A model generated the notes under the pieces. That model was given only the letters and a program-made list of their open reading frames with translations, was not told the DNA's origin and searched no databases. A program made the position numbers and the translations under genes. This document shows, in pieces, positions 1-6,246 of a stretch of 6,659 bases of DNA. Numbering within the stretch: the stretch's first letter is position 1; each line of letters starts with the position of its first letter. This DNA is from Desulfuromonadaceae bacterium UBA6124 (GTDB taxonomy: Bacteria > Desulfobacterota > Desulfuromonadia > Desulfuromonadales > Trichloromonadaceae): the NCBI GenBank assembly GCA_002423365.1, contig DIVU01000220.1, positions 1 through 6,659 of the forward strand. Reading direction: 5' to 3'.

Positions 1-280
1 TGGGGCTGATCAGCGCCGTCACCCCGAGAATCAGGGCGATATTGGTGATATTCGAACCGTAGGCGTTGCCGAGAGCGATCCCCGGGTTGCCCTCGGCGGC
101 GGAGATCGCCGAAACCACCATTTCGGGTGCCGAGGTGCCGAAGCCGACGATGACCATACCGATGAGCAGCGACGGCATGCCGAAATGGCGGGCGACGCAG
201 GCCGCACCCTCGACGAAGCGGTCCGCGCTCCACACCAGCAGGACGAGACCGAAGACGATAGCGATAACGGGAAGGGTCAT
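1..280 (-). CDS. yrbG: Calcium/sodium antiporter, YrbG type (N-terminal 93 residues, runs off left edge)
   Basis: Inner-membrane cation/Ca2+ exchanger of the CaCA superfamily, which moves Ca2+ against Na+ (or H+). Translating the minus strand from the ATG at 280 gives an open frame of 93 codons to the window edge. Residues about 3-18 form a first hydrophobic segment ending in the WSADRFVEGA pattern typical of YrbG. Residues about 37-60 carry the alpha-1 repeat with GFGTSAPE; its Glu53 corresponds to the ion-binding Glu of this family. Residues 71-87 carry GNAYGSNITNIALILG, the matching family signature. The second alpha repeat and the rest of the protein lie outside the window. The start is supported by GGAG five bases upstream of the ATG. 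It follows fapA after 143 nt in the same direction, so it may have its own promoter. Family assignment is firm; the transported ion is known only by family. Confidence 0.9.
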   Translation of the reverse strand, partial: MTLPVIAIVFGLVLLVWSADRFVEGAACVARHFGMPSLLIGMVIVGFGTSAPEMVVSAISAAEGNPGIALGNAYGSNITNIALILGVTALISP

Positions 281-370
281 AAACACTCCAATGCCTTCAG
301 ATGACCGGAACCGAACAAACAGAGAGATGAGGCCTGGCACAAGCACGAGTGCAAGTTTCGGGCAACAGGC

Positions 371-399
371 AAAATACACTATCCGTCAAAGAGGGGCAA
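371..399 (-). promoter_or_regulatory. Possible sigma-70 promoter for the antiporter gene
   Basis: In the 143-nt gap between fapA and the antiporter gene the minus strand shows TTGCCC (394-399), a 17-nt spacer, then TATTTT (371-376). Each hexamer matches the sigma-70 consensus at four of six positions and the spacing is ideal. It lies about 90 nt upstream of the antiporter start. I see no convincing intrinsic terminator for fapA in this gap, so read-through from fapA is also possible. This is a weak match found by eye. Confidence 0.3.
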
Positions 400-423
400 A
401 AAGAATCGGGGATATCGGGCGGG

Positions 424-1929
424 CTATTCCGGTGGGGATTTTTCCAGCAACTCTCTTTCGAGCTGGTGGCAGGTTTTCGTCAGCGGGGTCATCGGCAGGA
501 AGCGAAGCTGGTGATCGAGGGAATTTTCAATCAGGGAAAGGGGTCCGTGACGCTCGGCCTTGATCGTTTCGCGCGCCTTGCCGATAGCGACGATCAGCCC
601 TTCAAAAAGCAGGGACTTGATATTCACTTTGCCGTTCGCCTGTTTATTGTCCTGCCCCTGCAAGGTCTCGATCTGACTGAGCAATTGTTGTCGCTGGGAT
701 TCGCGTTCAGCGAGCTTGCCCGCAAGTTCCGCGATCCGGGCTTTTTCTCCGTCGCTCAAGGGCAAAGCACTTTCCAGGCGAGCCTTCAACGAACCAAGAA
801 TGCTGTTAATTTCGAGCAATTCGGCATTAATATCATGGAGTTCGTCGCGGAACTCACAGAGTTTCTCCCGCACCCGGTAGTCGATTCCCGCCTCCAGTTC
901 AGTGCGCAGTCCCGAGGGAGCGCCGATCTTGTTCGCTTCGATGCCGCCCAGGGCGATACAATCCCCACCGGTAATCATCCCCTTGGGAAGACTGACCAGC
1001 CCCAAGCACTTGATCAGGGAATTGCGGATTTCGTTCTGCACCAGAACATGGCCGGCGCATTCCACCTCGACATCGTTAAGAAAGTGCGCTGTCAGATTCC
1101 CCCCACAGATGATTTTCCCCGTCCCCTTCCCAGCCATGCCGCGCAACTCTATATCCCCTTCGGATTCGATGAGACAGGCCCCGACAATGCCGCTGATTTT
1201 AACACCCCGTCGCGCCTTGATCTGAAAACCGTCCGGCACATCCCCGCGCACCTCGACAAAACCGATAAAGTCGATATGCCCGGTTTCCAGGTCGAGATCG
1301 CCTTCGACCAGATATTCTTCGCTGACTTCGACCATCTTGCCGTCAAAAACTACCCGGCCCGCGCGCTCGGCACAGATCCGCCCCTGTGCATCGGGTCCAC
1401 GCGCACCTTCCCCTAGTTCGAGGACCAAGGGTTCCCCGGCCACGGCTGGGACAACCTCCCCCCGAACCCCCTTTCCGTCGGTTCCCGGAGTGGCGTGACA
1501 GAGGGTACCGATCAACTGACCAGGACGGACGTTGCCATGAACATTCAACCGTCGCAAGTCGACACTGCCGTCTTCTGCCTCAGAAAAAGCAGGGCTTTCG
1601 CGGTAAACCCCGGGAGCGAACTCGACATAGCCGTTCTTTCCGGGAAAAGGAAGGGTACCACGTGCTAAAAGTAGGTTGGAGCAGGACTTTCCCTGACGCA
1701 CCGCGTAACAGAGCTCCAGGCATTGCTGCTTGACCAGTCCGTAACGAATGCCGAATTCCTTAAAAATGGCGAGCAGTCGCTCGGGAGAAAGTTCGAGGCT
1801 AGGTTTTTTGACGACGACCGCCCCCCGGCACTCCAGACCATCGTTGACCACGACCAAGCGTAAGGCATAGCTGCCGTCGCTGCTCTCGAGGGTCAAGGAA
1901 TTGGGTAGCGGTTGCGCCGCATCGGCCAT
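424..1929 (-). CDS. fapA: FapA family protein (DUF342)
   Basis: A 501-residue DUF342/FapA protein, named after the flagellar assembly protein A family; members are large cytoplasmic proteins whose biochemical role is poorly defined. The N-terminal domain (about 1-200) has the family hallmark ARGTLPFPGKNGYVEF at 89-104 and the GT-x-DGKGVRGE stretch at 149-158. Residues about 205-335 are short repeating beta-strand units rich in Gly and Val/Ile (for example GDIELRG and GGNLTAHF), as expected for the right-handed beta-helix of this family. Residues about 350-425 are Glu/Leu/Arg-rich and predicted coiled coil, and a conserved tail (GKVNIKSLLFEGLIVAIG, 433-450) follows. The last 25 residues look like an extension. 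No signal peptide or membrane segment is visible. The ATG at 1929 has AGGGG six bases upstream. It stands alone here, with no other flagellar gene in view, behind a sigma-54 promoter. Family call is strong; a flagellar role is inference from family and promoter. Confidence 0.92.
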   Translation of the reverse strand: MADAAQPLPNSLTLESSDGSYALRLVVVNDGLECRGAVVVKKPSLELSPERLLAIFKEFGIRYGLVKQQCLELCYAVRQGKSCSNLLLARGTLPFPGKNGYVEFAPGVYRESPAFSEAEDGSVDLRRLNVHGNVRPGQLIGTLCHATPGTDGKGVRGEVVPAVAGEPLVLELGEGARGPDAQGRICAERAGRVVFDGKMVEVSEEYLVEGDLDLETGHIDFIGFVEVRGDVPDGFQIKARRGVKISGIVGACLIESEGDIELRGMAGKGTGKIICGGNLTAHFLNDVEVECAGHVLVQNEIRNSLIKCLGLVSLPKGMITGGDCIALGGIEANKIGAPSGLRTELEAGIDYRVREKLCEFRDELHDINAELLEINSILGSLKARLESALPLSDGEKARIAELAGKLAERESQRQQLLSQIETLQGQDNKQANGKVNIKSLLFEGLIVAIGKARETIKAERHGPLSLIENSLDHQLRFLPMTPLTKTCHQLERELLEKSPPE

Positions 1930-1954
1930 GCTATTCCCCTTTTCGCGGTTATAT

Positions 1955-1989
1955 CGCCGTTTATTCCATAAACAGCGGTGATTTCACCG
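1955..1989 (-). promoter_or_regulatory. Structured 5' leader of fapA with GGA-loop hairpin (candidate CsrA site)
   Basis: Two adjacent hairpins are visible in the predicted fapA leader. The first in mRNA order pairs CGGUG with CACCG around an AAAU loop (1976-1989). The second (1955-1977) pairs CGCUGUUUAU with AUAAACGGCG, ten pairs including one U-G, around a GGA triloop at 1965-1967. They share two bases at 1976-1977. The loop reads A-U-GGA, matching the ANGGA core of CsrA/RsmA sites, and a second GGA overlaps the Shine-Dalgarno at 1935-1937, 30 nt downstream. The structure is read directly from sequence; CsrA binding is inference. It could instead be a DNA operator, since GTTTAT-TCC-ATAAAC (1959-1973) is also a perfect inverted repeat. 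Confidence 0.45.
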
Positions 1990-2026
1990 GAACAATCACG
2001 ACAATTTGACACCATTTTTCTAAATA

Positions 2027-2040
2027 GCAAAAAACGTGCC
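2027..2040 (-). promoter_or_regulatory. Sigma-54 (RpoN) -24/-12 promoter of fapA
   Basis: The minus strand reads GGCAC, five bases (GTTTT), then TTGC followed by T. This matches the RpoN core TGGCAC-N5-TTGC at every position except the first T, which is A here. The invariant GG (2040-2039) and GC (2028-2027) are exactly 10 bases apart, as required. With C at -12 the transcript would start near 2015, giving a leader of about 86 nt to the fapA ATG. Sigma-54 needs an AAA+ activator. A possible upstream element is the imperfect palindrome at 2089-2103, centred about 80 nt upstream of the predicted start. Motif quality is high; use in vivo is inferred. Confidence 0.75.
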
Positions 2041-2130
2041 TTCACCTTAAGTTTACTCTGAAAACCATTATACAAAAGCAAATCAAAACGATAGATCAGA
2101 TCGGAAAATTTTTCAGTATAACGATGAATT

Positions 2131-3051
2131 TCACACCCCGTGAGCCTGTAACAACTCAGTCAGAAAAGGGAGGAAATCACTCGGCAGGGGCGCGTGGATG
2201 GTTATGAAGTCGCGGGATTTCGGGGAGAAAATGCCAAGGCGCGAGGCATGGAGCAGGTGGCGACGAGGGCGAAGGCAGACTCCGTCCAAGGCCAGGGAGG
2301 TCGGACCGCCGTAAAGCTCATCCCCCAACAGCGGATGTCCCAAGCCGGCAAGATGGGCGCGGATCTGGTGGGTGCGCCCGGTCTTCGGCCGGGCTTCGAC
2401 CAGAGCGAACTCCGCAGATCGGGAGAGGGTACGAAAATGGGTCTCGGCGATTTGGCCGCCGCTGGTGACGGCAATGGTCCGGCCCCGCACACCGGCCTTG
2501 AGGAAGTTGCGCACGGAAAAATCGTCCGGGGGATTGCCCGCCACCAACGCCAGATAAGACTTTTCAACCCGTCGCTCGGCGAACTGCCGGGCCAGGTGGC
2601 GATTGGCCTCGGCATTCAGGGCGAAGATGAGCACGCCGGTGGTATCCCCGTCGAGGCGATGGAGCAGAATCGGATTCTCGCTCCCCTGCCCTGCGGCCAA
2701 CTCGTCACGAACGAGATCGAGGGCGTTGATCCGCCCGGCGACAGTGGGATGGGAGAGGAGTCCGGCCGGCTTGTCAATGGCAAGGAGGCCTTCATCCCGA
2801 TGTAGAATGATCAGTTCCGGTTTCGGCAGGGGGGGGCTTTCACCGGCAAGGGTCAAAAGAACCCGCTCGTCCCCGCGCAGAAGGACGTTGGCGCGGCGTT
2901 GCACCCGGCCGTCGACAAAGACGCAGCCGCCGTCCAGCGCCCGCTTGATCACCTTGCGCGAGACTCCGACGAGGCGCCTTGCCAGAAAAAGGTCGAGACG
3001 GCTGCCGGCATCGGCCCCCTCGGCGAACAATTCCTCTCGCCGTTTGCTCAT
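2131..3051 (-). CDS. RluA-family RNA pseudouridine synthase
   Basis: Isomerises a specific uridine in rRNA or tRNA to pseudouridine in the cytoplasm. At 306 residues it has the usual length of the RluC/RluD group. An S4 RNA-binding domain occupies about 16-67 (SRLDLFLARRLVGVSRKVIK onward). The catalytic domain follows, with LHRDEGLLAIDKPAGLLSHP at 83-102, the catalytic motif HRLDGDTTG at 131-139 (nucleophile Asp134), EKSYLA at 163-168 and KTGRTHQIRAHL at 223-234. Motif II has Gly135 and Thr138 where HRLDRDTSG is commoner; the catalytic Asp is intact. The start is fixed by translational coupling: its ATG shares ATGA with the mtaB stop codon, and only a weak GGA lies upstream. It is the last gene of the mnmA-mtaB operon. 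The family is certain. Which uridine is modified (RluC, RluD or a paralogue) cannot be told from this sequence, so no symbol is given. Confidence 0.93.
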   Translation of the reverse strand: MSKRREELFAEGADAGSRLDLFLARRLVGVSRKVIKRALDGGCVFVDGRVQRRANVLLRGDERVLLTLAGESPPLPKPELIILHRDEGLLAIDKPAGLLSHPTVAGRINALDLVRDELAAGQGSENPILLHRLDGDTTGVLIFALNAEANRHLARQFAERRVEKSYLALVAGNPPDDFSVRNFLKAGVRGRTIAVTSGGQIAETHFRTLSRSAEFALVEARPKTGRTHQIRAHLAGLGHPLLGDELYGGPTSLALDGVCLRPRRHLLHASRLGIFSPKSRDFITIHAPLPSDFLPFLTELLQAHGV

Positions 3052-4352
3052 GCCAAGGTTCCGTGCAAGGCCCCGTCCTGCCAGGCATCGACGGTCACCG
3101 GCAGGCGTCTTCCGGCAAGCCGGGCGTTTCCGGGGAAAAGAACATTGAGATAATTACGGGTCAAGCCATGGCAGGTCCCGCGCCCAGCGCCCCTTTCGAC
3201 TACCACCTCCAGGGTGCGACCGATGAAGCTTTGGGCAAACTCCCGATGCTTCATCTCCCCCAATTCCCGCAGTTGCGCAGCCCTCTCTTTGACGATCGCG
3301 CCGTGCACCTGCCCGGCCATGGCTGCCGCCGAGGTTCCAGGACGGCGGCTGAAGGGGAAAACATGCAGATGCGATACTGGCAAATCCGCGATCAGCTGCA
3401 GGGTGTTGACGAATTCGTCGTCGCTTTCGCCGGGAAATCCGGTGATGAGATCAAGCCCGATGGCCGCGTCGGGGAGGCGCCGGTGAATCATTGTCACCAG
3501 GTCGCGAAAGAAACGGGTATCGTAATGGCGATTCATGCGCCGCAGCACGGCATCGTCCCCGGCTTGCAGGGGGATATGGAAATGGGGGCAGAGGATGGCG
3601 GAATCGGCCATGCGATCGATGAGGGTCTCGGGAATTTCCGTCGGCTCCACCGAGCCGAGGCGCAGACGTGAGAGTTCCGTTTCCCCTTCGATGCGCCCAA
3701 CCAGTTCCAACAGAGACGTGGCTGGGGCCAAATCGAGGCCGTAGCCGCCGATGTGGATACCGGTCAGCACTACCTCGGCATAGCCCCGCGCCGTCAGGGT
3801 CCGAATCTGCTCGACAACCTCGTCCGGCCGGACCGAACGGCTGCGCCCCCGGGCATAGGGGATGATGCAGTAGGAACAGAAAGCGTTGCAGCCGTTTTGG
3901 ATCTGGACGAAGGCCCGGCTGCGTTCGGCGAAAGCGGTCAAAGGCAGAGGGACCGCCACGGTTTCGGCGGAGATGTCGGAAACGGCGACGCGCGTCCCCT
4001 CCCCGGCCTTTTCAAGATAGTCGAGAAAATTCCTCTTTTCAGCATTCCCCAGGATCACGGCGACGCCGGGAATATCCCGCAACGCCTGAGGATCGACCTG
4101 GGCGTAGCAGCCCGTCACTACCACCCGGCAATCAGGATTGAGCCGCCGAGCCTTGCGGATCAGGTTACGGGACTGGGCATCGGTGGCGGAGGTTACCGTA
4201 CAGCTGTTGACGATGACCAGTGAGGCGCCGGCGGCGAATGGAACAACGGAGAATCCGACGGCCTTCAGTCGTTCCTCCATGGCCGCCGATTCGAACTGGT
4301 TGGTCTTGCAGCCCAAGGTGGCGATGGCGACGGTCCGGCTCAAGCGATCCAC
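3048..4352 (-). CDS. mtaB: tRNA t6A37 C2-methylthiotransferase MtaB (radical SAM)
   Basis: Radical-SAM enzyme that converts N6-threonylcarbamoyladenosine at tRNA position 37 to its 2-methylthio form (ms2t6A), stabilising decoding of ANN codons. The 434-residue protein has the full methylthiotransferase layout. The N-terminal MTTase domain has three cluster cysteines: Cys15 (LGCKTNQFE), Cys51 (NSCTVT) and Cys82 (TGCYAQ). The radical-SAM domain has CNAFCSYC at Cys155, Cys159 and Cys162. A C-terminal TRAM-like domain lies at about 370-430 (FIGRTLEVVVERG). LGCKTNQFES and CTVTSATDAQSR favour MtaB over MiaB and RimO. The start is GTG at 4352, inside the end of mnmA (13-nt overlap). The next Met, residue 25, would remove Cys15 and is unlikely. 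No normal GGAGG precedes the GTG, only a run of G residues that could pair with the anti-Shine-Dalgarno through G-U wobble. Its stop overlaps the next gene by ATGA. Confidence 0.95.
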   Translation of the reverse strand: MDRLSRTVAIATLGCKTNQFESAAMEERLKAVGFSVVPFAAGASLVIVNSCTVTSATDAQSRNLIRKARRLNPDCRVVVTGCYAQVDPQALRDIPGVAVILGNAEKRNFLDYLEKAGEGTRVAVSDISAETVAVPLPLTAFAERSRAFVQIQNGCNAFCSYCIIPYARGRSRSVRPDEVVEQIRTLTARGYAEVVLTGIHIGGYGLDLAPATSLLELVGRIEGETELSRLRLGSVEPTEIPETLIDRMADSAILCPHFHIPLQAGDDAVLRRMNRHYDTRFFRDLVTMIHRRLPDAAIGLDLITGFPGESDDEFVNTLQLIADLPVSHLHVFPFSRRPGTSAAAMAGQVHGAIVKERAAQLRELGEMKHREFAQSFIGRTLEVVVERGAGRGTCHGLTRNYLNVLFPGNARLAGRRLPVTVDAWQDGALHGTLA

Positions 4353-5422
4353 CCCCCCCCCACGACCCGGTCCCCGGCATAGAAGACCGCCGCCTGCCCC
4401 GGAGTTACGCCGTTTTGTGGCGTATCGAAAACGACCAGCGCCCCGTCATCATCGATCGGCGTCACCGTCACCGGCACTTCATGATGCCGATAACGTATGC
4501 GGCAGGCAACTCGCAGTGTCCCTGTCGGCTGCGAAAGACTCCAATTAACTTCCCGCAACCGCAGTTCGCTGACCGCCAGATGAGGCTTTTCCCCGACCAG
4601 AACCCGTTTGTTCGCGGCGTCGATGCCGACCACGTAAAGGGGTTCGGACCAGGCCAGGCCCAGGCCCTTGCGCTGGCCGATGGTGTAGCGGTAGGTTCCC
4701 CGGTGGCGGCCGAGAACCTGGCCCGAGACATGGACGATTTCACCGTCCATATGCCCGGCGCCGCGCTCCTCTTCAAGAAAGCGCACGTAGTCGCCATCGG
4801 GGACAAAACAGATATCCTGACTTTCCGCCTTCTCCGCCACCGGCAGATTGAACCGGGCGGCATGAGCGCGAACCTCCTCCTTGTTCATTCCGCCGAGGGG
4901 GAAGATGACCCGAGCCATCTGCTCCTGGGTCAGGGTGAAGAGAAAATAGCTCTGATCCTTGGCCGGATCGAGCCCCTTGCGCAACACGAAGCCCTCCGAC
5001 TCGCGCTCGATACGGGCGTAATGGCCGGTGGCGAGCAGATCCGCCTCCAGCTCCCGCGCCCGCCGCAGCAACAGTTCGAACTTGAGCCTCTGATTGCAGA
5101 GCACGCAGGGATTGGGAGTGCGGCCGGCGAAGTAGTCGTCGCAGAAGCGGTCGATGACCTGCCGCTGGAAATCCTTCTCAAAGTTCACCACGTAAAAAGG
5201 GATATCGAGGCTTTCCGCGACCCTTCGGGCATCGTGAACATCGTCGTGGGAACAGCAACTGCCGCAAGTTTCGCCATTTTTCACCGCGAAGGTAGAATAG
5301 TCCCAGATCTGCATGGTCATGCCGATCACTTCATGCCCCTGCTCCTTGAGCAGTGCGGCCGTGACGCTGGAATCGACCCCACCGCTCATGGCGACGACAA
5401 TACGTTTTTTCGCTGCGGACAT
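4340..5422 (-). CDS. mnmA: tRNA 2-thiouridine(34) synthase MnmA (TrmU)
   Basis: Cytoplasmic enzyme that adenylates and thiolates U34 of tRNA-Lys, -Glu and -Gln to s2U, taking sulfur from a relay fed by a cysteine desulfurase. The 360-residue protein has the PP-loop SGGVDSS at 13-19, TGHYAR at 132-137, KDQSYFLF at 155-162 and the C-terminal barrel ending TPGQAAVFY...GGGWIA. The catalytic Cys of SQDICF is Cys205, matching E. coli Cys199. TPNPCVLCN gives Cys106 and Cys109; E. coli has Asp in place of the first. A further cluster, CGSCC, is at 53-57. The start at 5422 is chosen because it has GAGGA ten bases upstream and gives family length. The longer frame from 5548 would run through the psd terminator. 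mnmA begins an operon with mtaB (13-nt overlap) and the pseudouridine synthase gene. I see no clear -35/-10 in the 72 nt between terminator and Shine-Dalgarno. Confidence 0.95.
   Translation of the reverse strand: MSAAKKRIVVAMSGGVDSSVTAALLKEQGHEVIGMTMQIWDYSTFAVKNGETCGSCCSHDDVHDARRVAESLDIPFYVVNFEKDFQRQVIDRFCDDYFAGRTPNPCVLCNQRLKFELLLRRARELEADLLATGHYARIERESEGFVLRKGLDPAKDQSYFLFTLTQEQMARVIFPLGGMNKEEVRAHAARFNLPVAEKAESQDICFVPDGDYVRFLEEERGAGHMDGEIVHVSGQVLGRHRGTYRYTIGQRKGLGLAWSEPLYVVGIDAANKRVLVGEKPHLAVSELRLREVNWSLSQPTGTLRVACRIRYRHHEVPVTVTPIDDDGALVVFDTPQNGVTPGQAAVFYAGDRVVGGGWIA
4352..4361 (-). repeat. G10 homopolymer at the mnmA/mtaB junction
   Basis: Ten consecutive G residues on the coding strand encode the end of Val, three Gly codons (all GGG) of the conserved MnmA GGG motif, and supply the first base of the mtaB GTG start. 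The tract also provides the only possible ribosome-binding sequence for mtaB. One extra G would join mnmA in frame with mtaB. One fewer G would add roughly 60 out-of-frame residues to MnmA, ending at 4165. Such tracts are prone to polymerase slippage and to sequencing indels. Confidence 0.9.
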
Positions 5423-5432
5423 GGATGTTGGT

Positions 5433-5437
5433 TCCTC
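5433..5437 (-). promoter_or_regulatory. Ribosome binding site that sets the mnmA start
   Basis: GAGGA on the minus strand, ten bases before the ATG at 5422. It supports this start over the in-frame ATG at 5548, which would add 42 low-complexity residues not seen in MnmA and would lie on the far side of the terminator hairpin. Confidence 0.6.
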
Positions 5438-5494
5438 AATCTTCGAGCGTGAATAAAAACATCCTCCCGACGCGGAAGCCGGGCCGAACGTGGT

Positions 5495-5545
5495 AAAAGG
5501 AAAAGTCAAAGCATCCATGCCCGGCGGGGGTGGATGCTTTGACTT
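5495..5545 (-). terminator. Intrinsic terminator of psd
   Basis: On the minus strand a perfect 15-bp inverted repeat, AAGTCAAAGCATCCA (5531-5545) with its complement at 5503-5517, encloses a 13-nt GC-rich loop. The stem is followed by TTCCTTTT (5502-5495), so the RNA ends in a U-rich tail. It begins 39 nt after the psd stop codon and separates psd from mnmA. The stem is long but only 40 percent GC; a CCC/GGG pairing inside the loop could extend it. No T-tract follows on the plus strand, so it is directional. Confidence 0.75.
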
Positions 5546-5584
5546 CATTGGTTGCGTGGAACTGTGGAACCAGGCAGGGGCAAC

Positions 5585-6229
5585 CTAACGCAGGGTGCCG
5601 ATGATCGTCTCGCCGGCGACGGTGCGGTCGCCAAGGCGGACAGAAACTTCGGTGTCGGCAGGGAAATAGACATCCACCCGAGAACCGAAGCGGATCAGTC
5701 CGTAACGCTCCCCCTTGTTCAGCAAGTCGCCAACCTTGGGATAGGTGACGATGCGGCGGGCGATAAGACCGGCAATCTGCACGAAGAGCAGGCGCTTGCC
5801 GTTGGCCGTTTCCAGAAGGATTCCCCCCTGCTCGTTGGCCAGACTGGCCTTGTCGAGGGAAGCATTGAGGAACTGACCCTTGTTGTAGAACATGTCGACC
5901 ACCTTGCCGGTAAAAGGCGCCCGATTGACATGAACGTTGAAGACCGACATGAAGATGCTGACCTTGACCGCCTCTCCCTTGAAACAGCGCTCCTCGTTGA
6001 CCTTGCCGACGAAGATCACCTTGCCGTCGGCCGGAGCCACCACCGCATCGGCCTGGCTTGGCACGACCCGCTCGGGGTTGCGGAAGAAATAGACGGTGAA
6101 GAGGGTCAGGCAGAGGCAGAGAAAAGTCAGAAAACCCCAGCCGAGCAAGGCCAGGATCAAAGTCACGAAAGCGAAAAGGCCGATAAAGGGATAACCCTCC
6201 ACCGCCACCGGCTGATTGTGATTTTTCAT
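5585..6229 (-). CDS. psd: Phosphatidylserine decarboxylase proenzyme, short archaeal-like type
   Basis: Membrane-associated pyruvoyl enzyme that decarboxylates phosphatidylserine to phosphatidylethanolamine, the last step of PE synthesis. The 214-residue length fits the short form shared by many anaerobes and archaea. Two hydrophobic segments at about 14-31 and 32-48 form a membrane hairpin ending in FRNPER (49-54). The catalytic core has APADG (Asp68) and FNVHVNRAP (His100). The self-cleavage site is RFGSRVDV: cleavage between Gly182 and Ser183 would give a small alpha chain of 32 residues with Ser183 converted to the pyruvoyl group. All expected catalytic residues are present. The ATG at 6229 has GGGGA about ten bases upstream, directly after the T-tract of the ilvC terminator. 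With no space for its own promoter in that gap, psd is probably expressed by read-through from ilvC. The partner phosphatidylserine synthase is not in the window. Confidence 0.93.
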   Translation of the reverse strand: MKNHNQPVAVEGYPFIGLFAFVTLILALLGWGFLTFLCLCLTLFTVYFFRNPERVVPSQADAVVAPADGKVIFVGKVNEERCFKGEAVKVSIFMSVFNVHVNRAPFTGKVVDMFYNKGQFLNASLDKASLANEQGGILLETANGKRLLFVQIAGLIARRIVTYPKVGDLLNKGERYGLIRFGSRVDVYFPADTEVSVRLGDRTVAGETIIGTLR

Positions 6230-6246
6230 GAAGGTCGTTTCCCCAT

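Noticed and set aside
349..1416. Long plus-strand open frame (355 codons) opposite fapA
   Set aside because: It is antisense to a clear DUF342 gene in GC-rich DNA, has no recognisable domain, and its reading follows the codon structure of fapA.
2067..2072. Exact TATAAT on the minus strand upstream of fapA
   Set aside because: No acceptable -35 hexamer lies 16-18 nt upstream and the required TGn extension is not in register; the sigma-54 element nearby is a much better match.
4220..5452. Long plus-strand open frame (410 codons) opposite mnmA and the start of mtaB
   Set aside because: It is a shadow of the MnmA frame with no family features; MnmA motifs on the other strand are unambiguous.
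5440..5490. Short CCCG/CGGG hairpin followed by T5 upstream of mnmA
   Set aside because: The stem is only four pairs and the T run is not adjacent to it, so it does not qualify as a terminator or a riboswitch.
5423..5548. Longer mnmA start at 5548, adding 42 residues
   Set aside because: The extension is low-complexity, crosses the psd terminator hairpin and is not part of known MnmA; the ATG at 5422 has a Shine-Dalgarno and gives family length.
5549..5572. TGGTT/AACCA inverted repeat enclosing a 7-bp tandem repeat (GTGGAAC) after psd
   Set aside because: Too short to separate from chance and with no neighbouring signal; the 15-bp terminator next to it explains the region.
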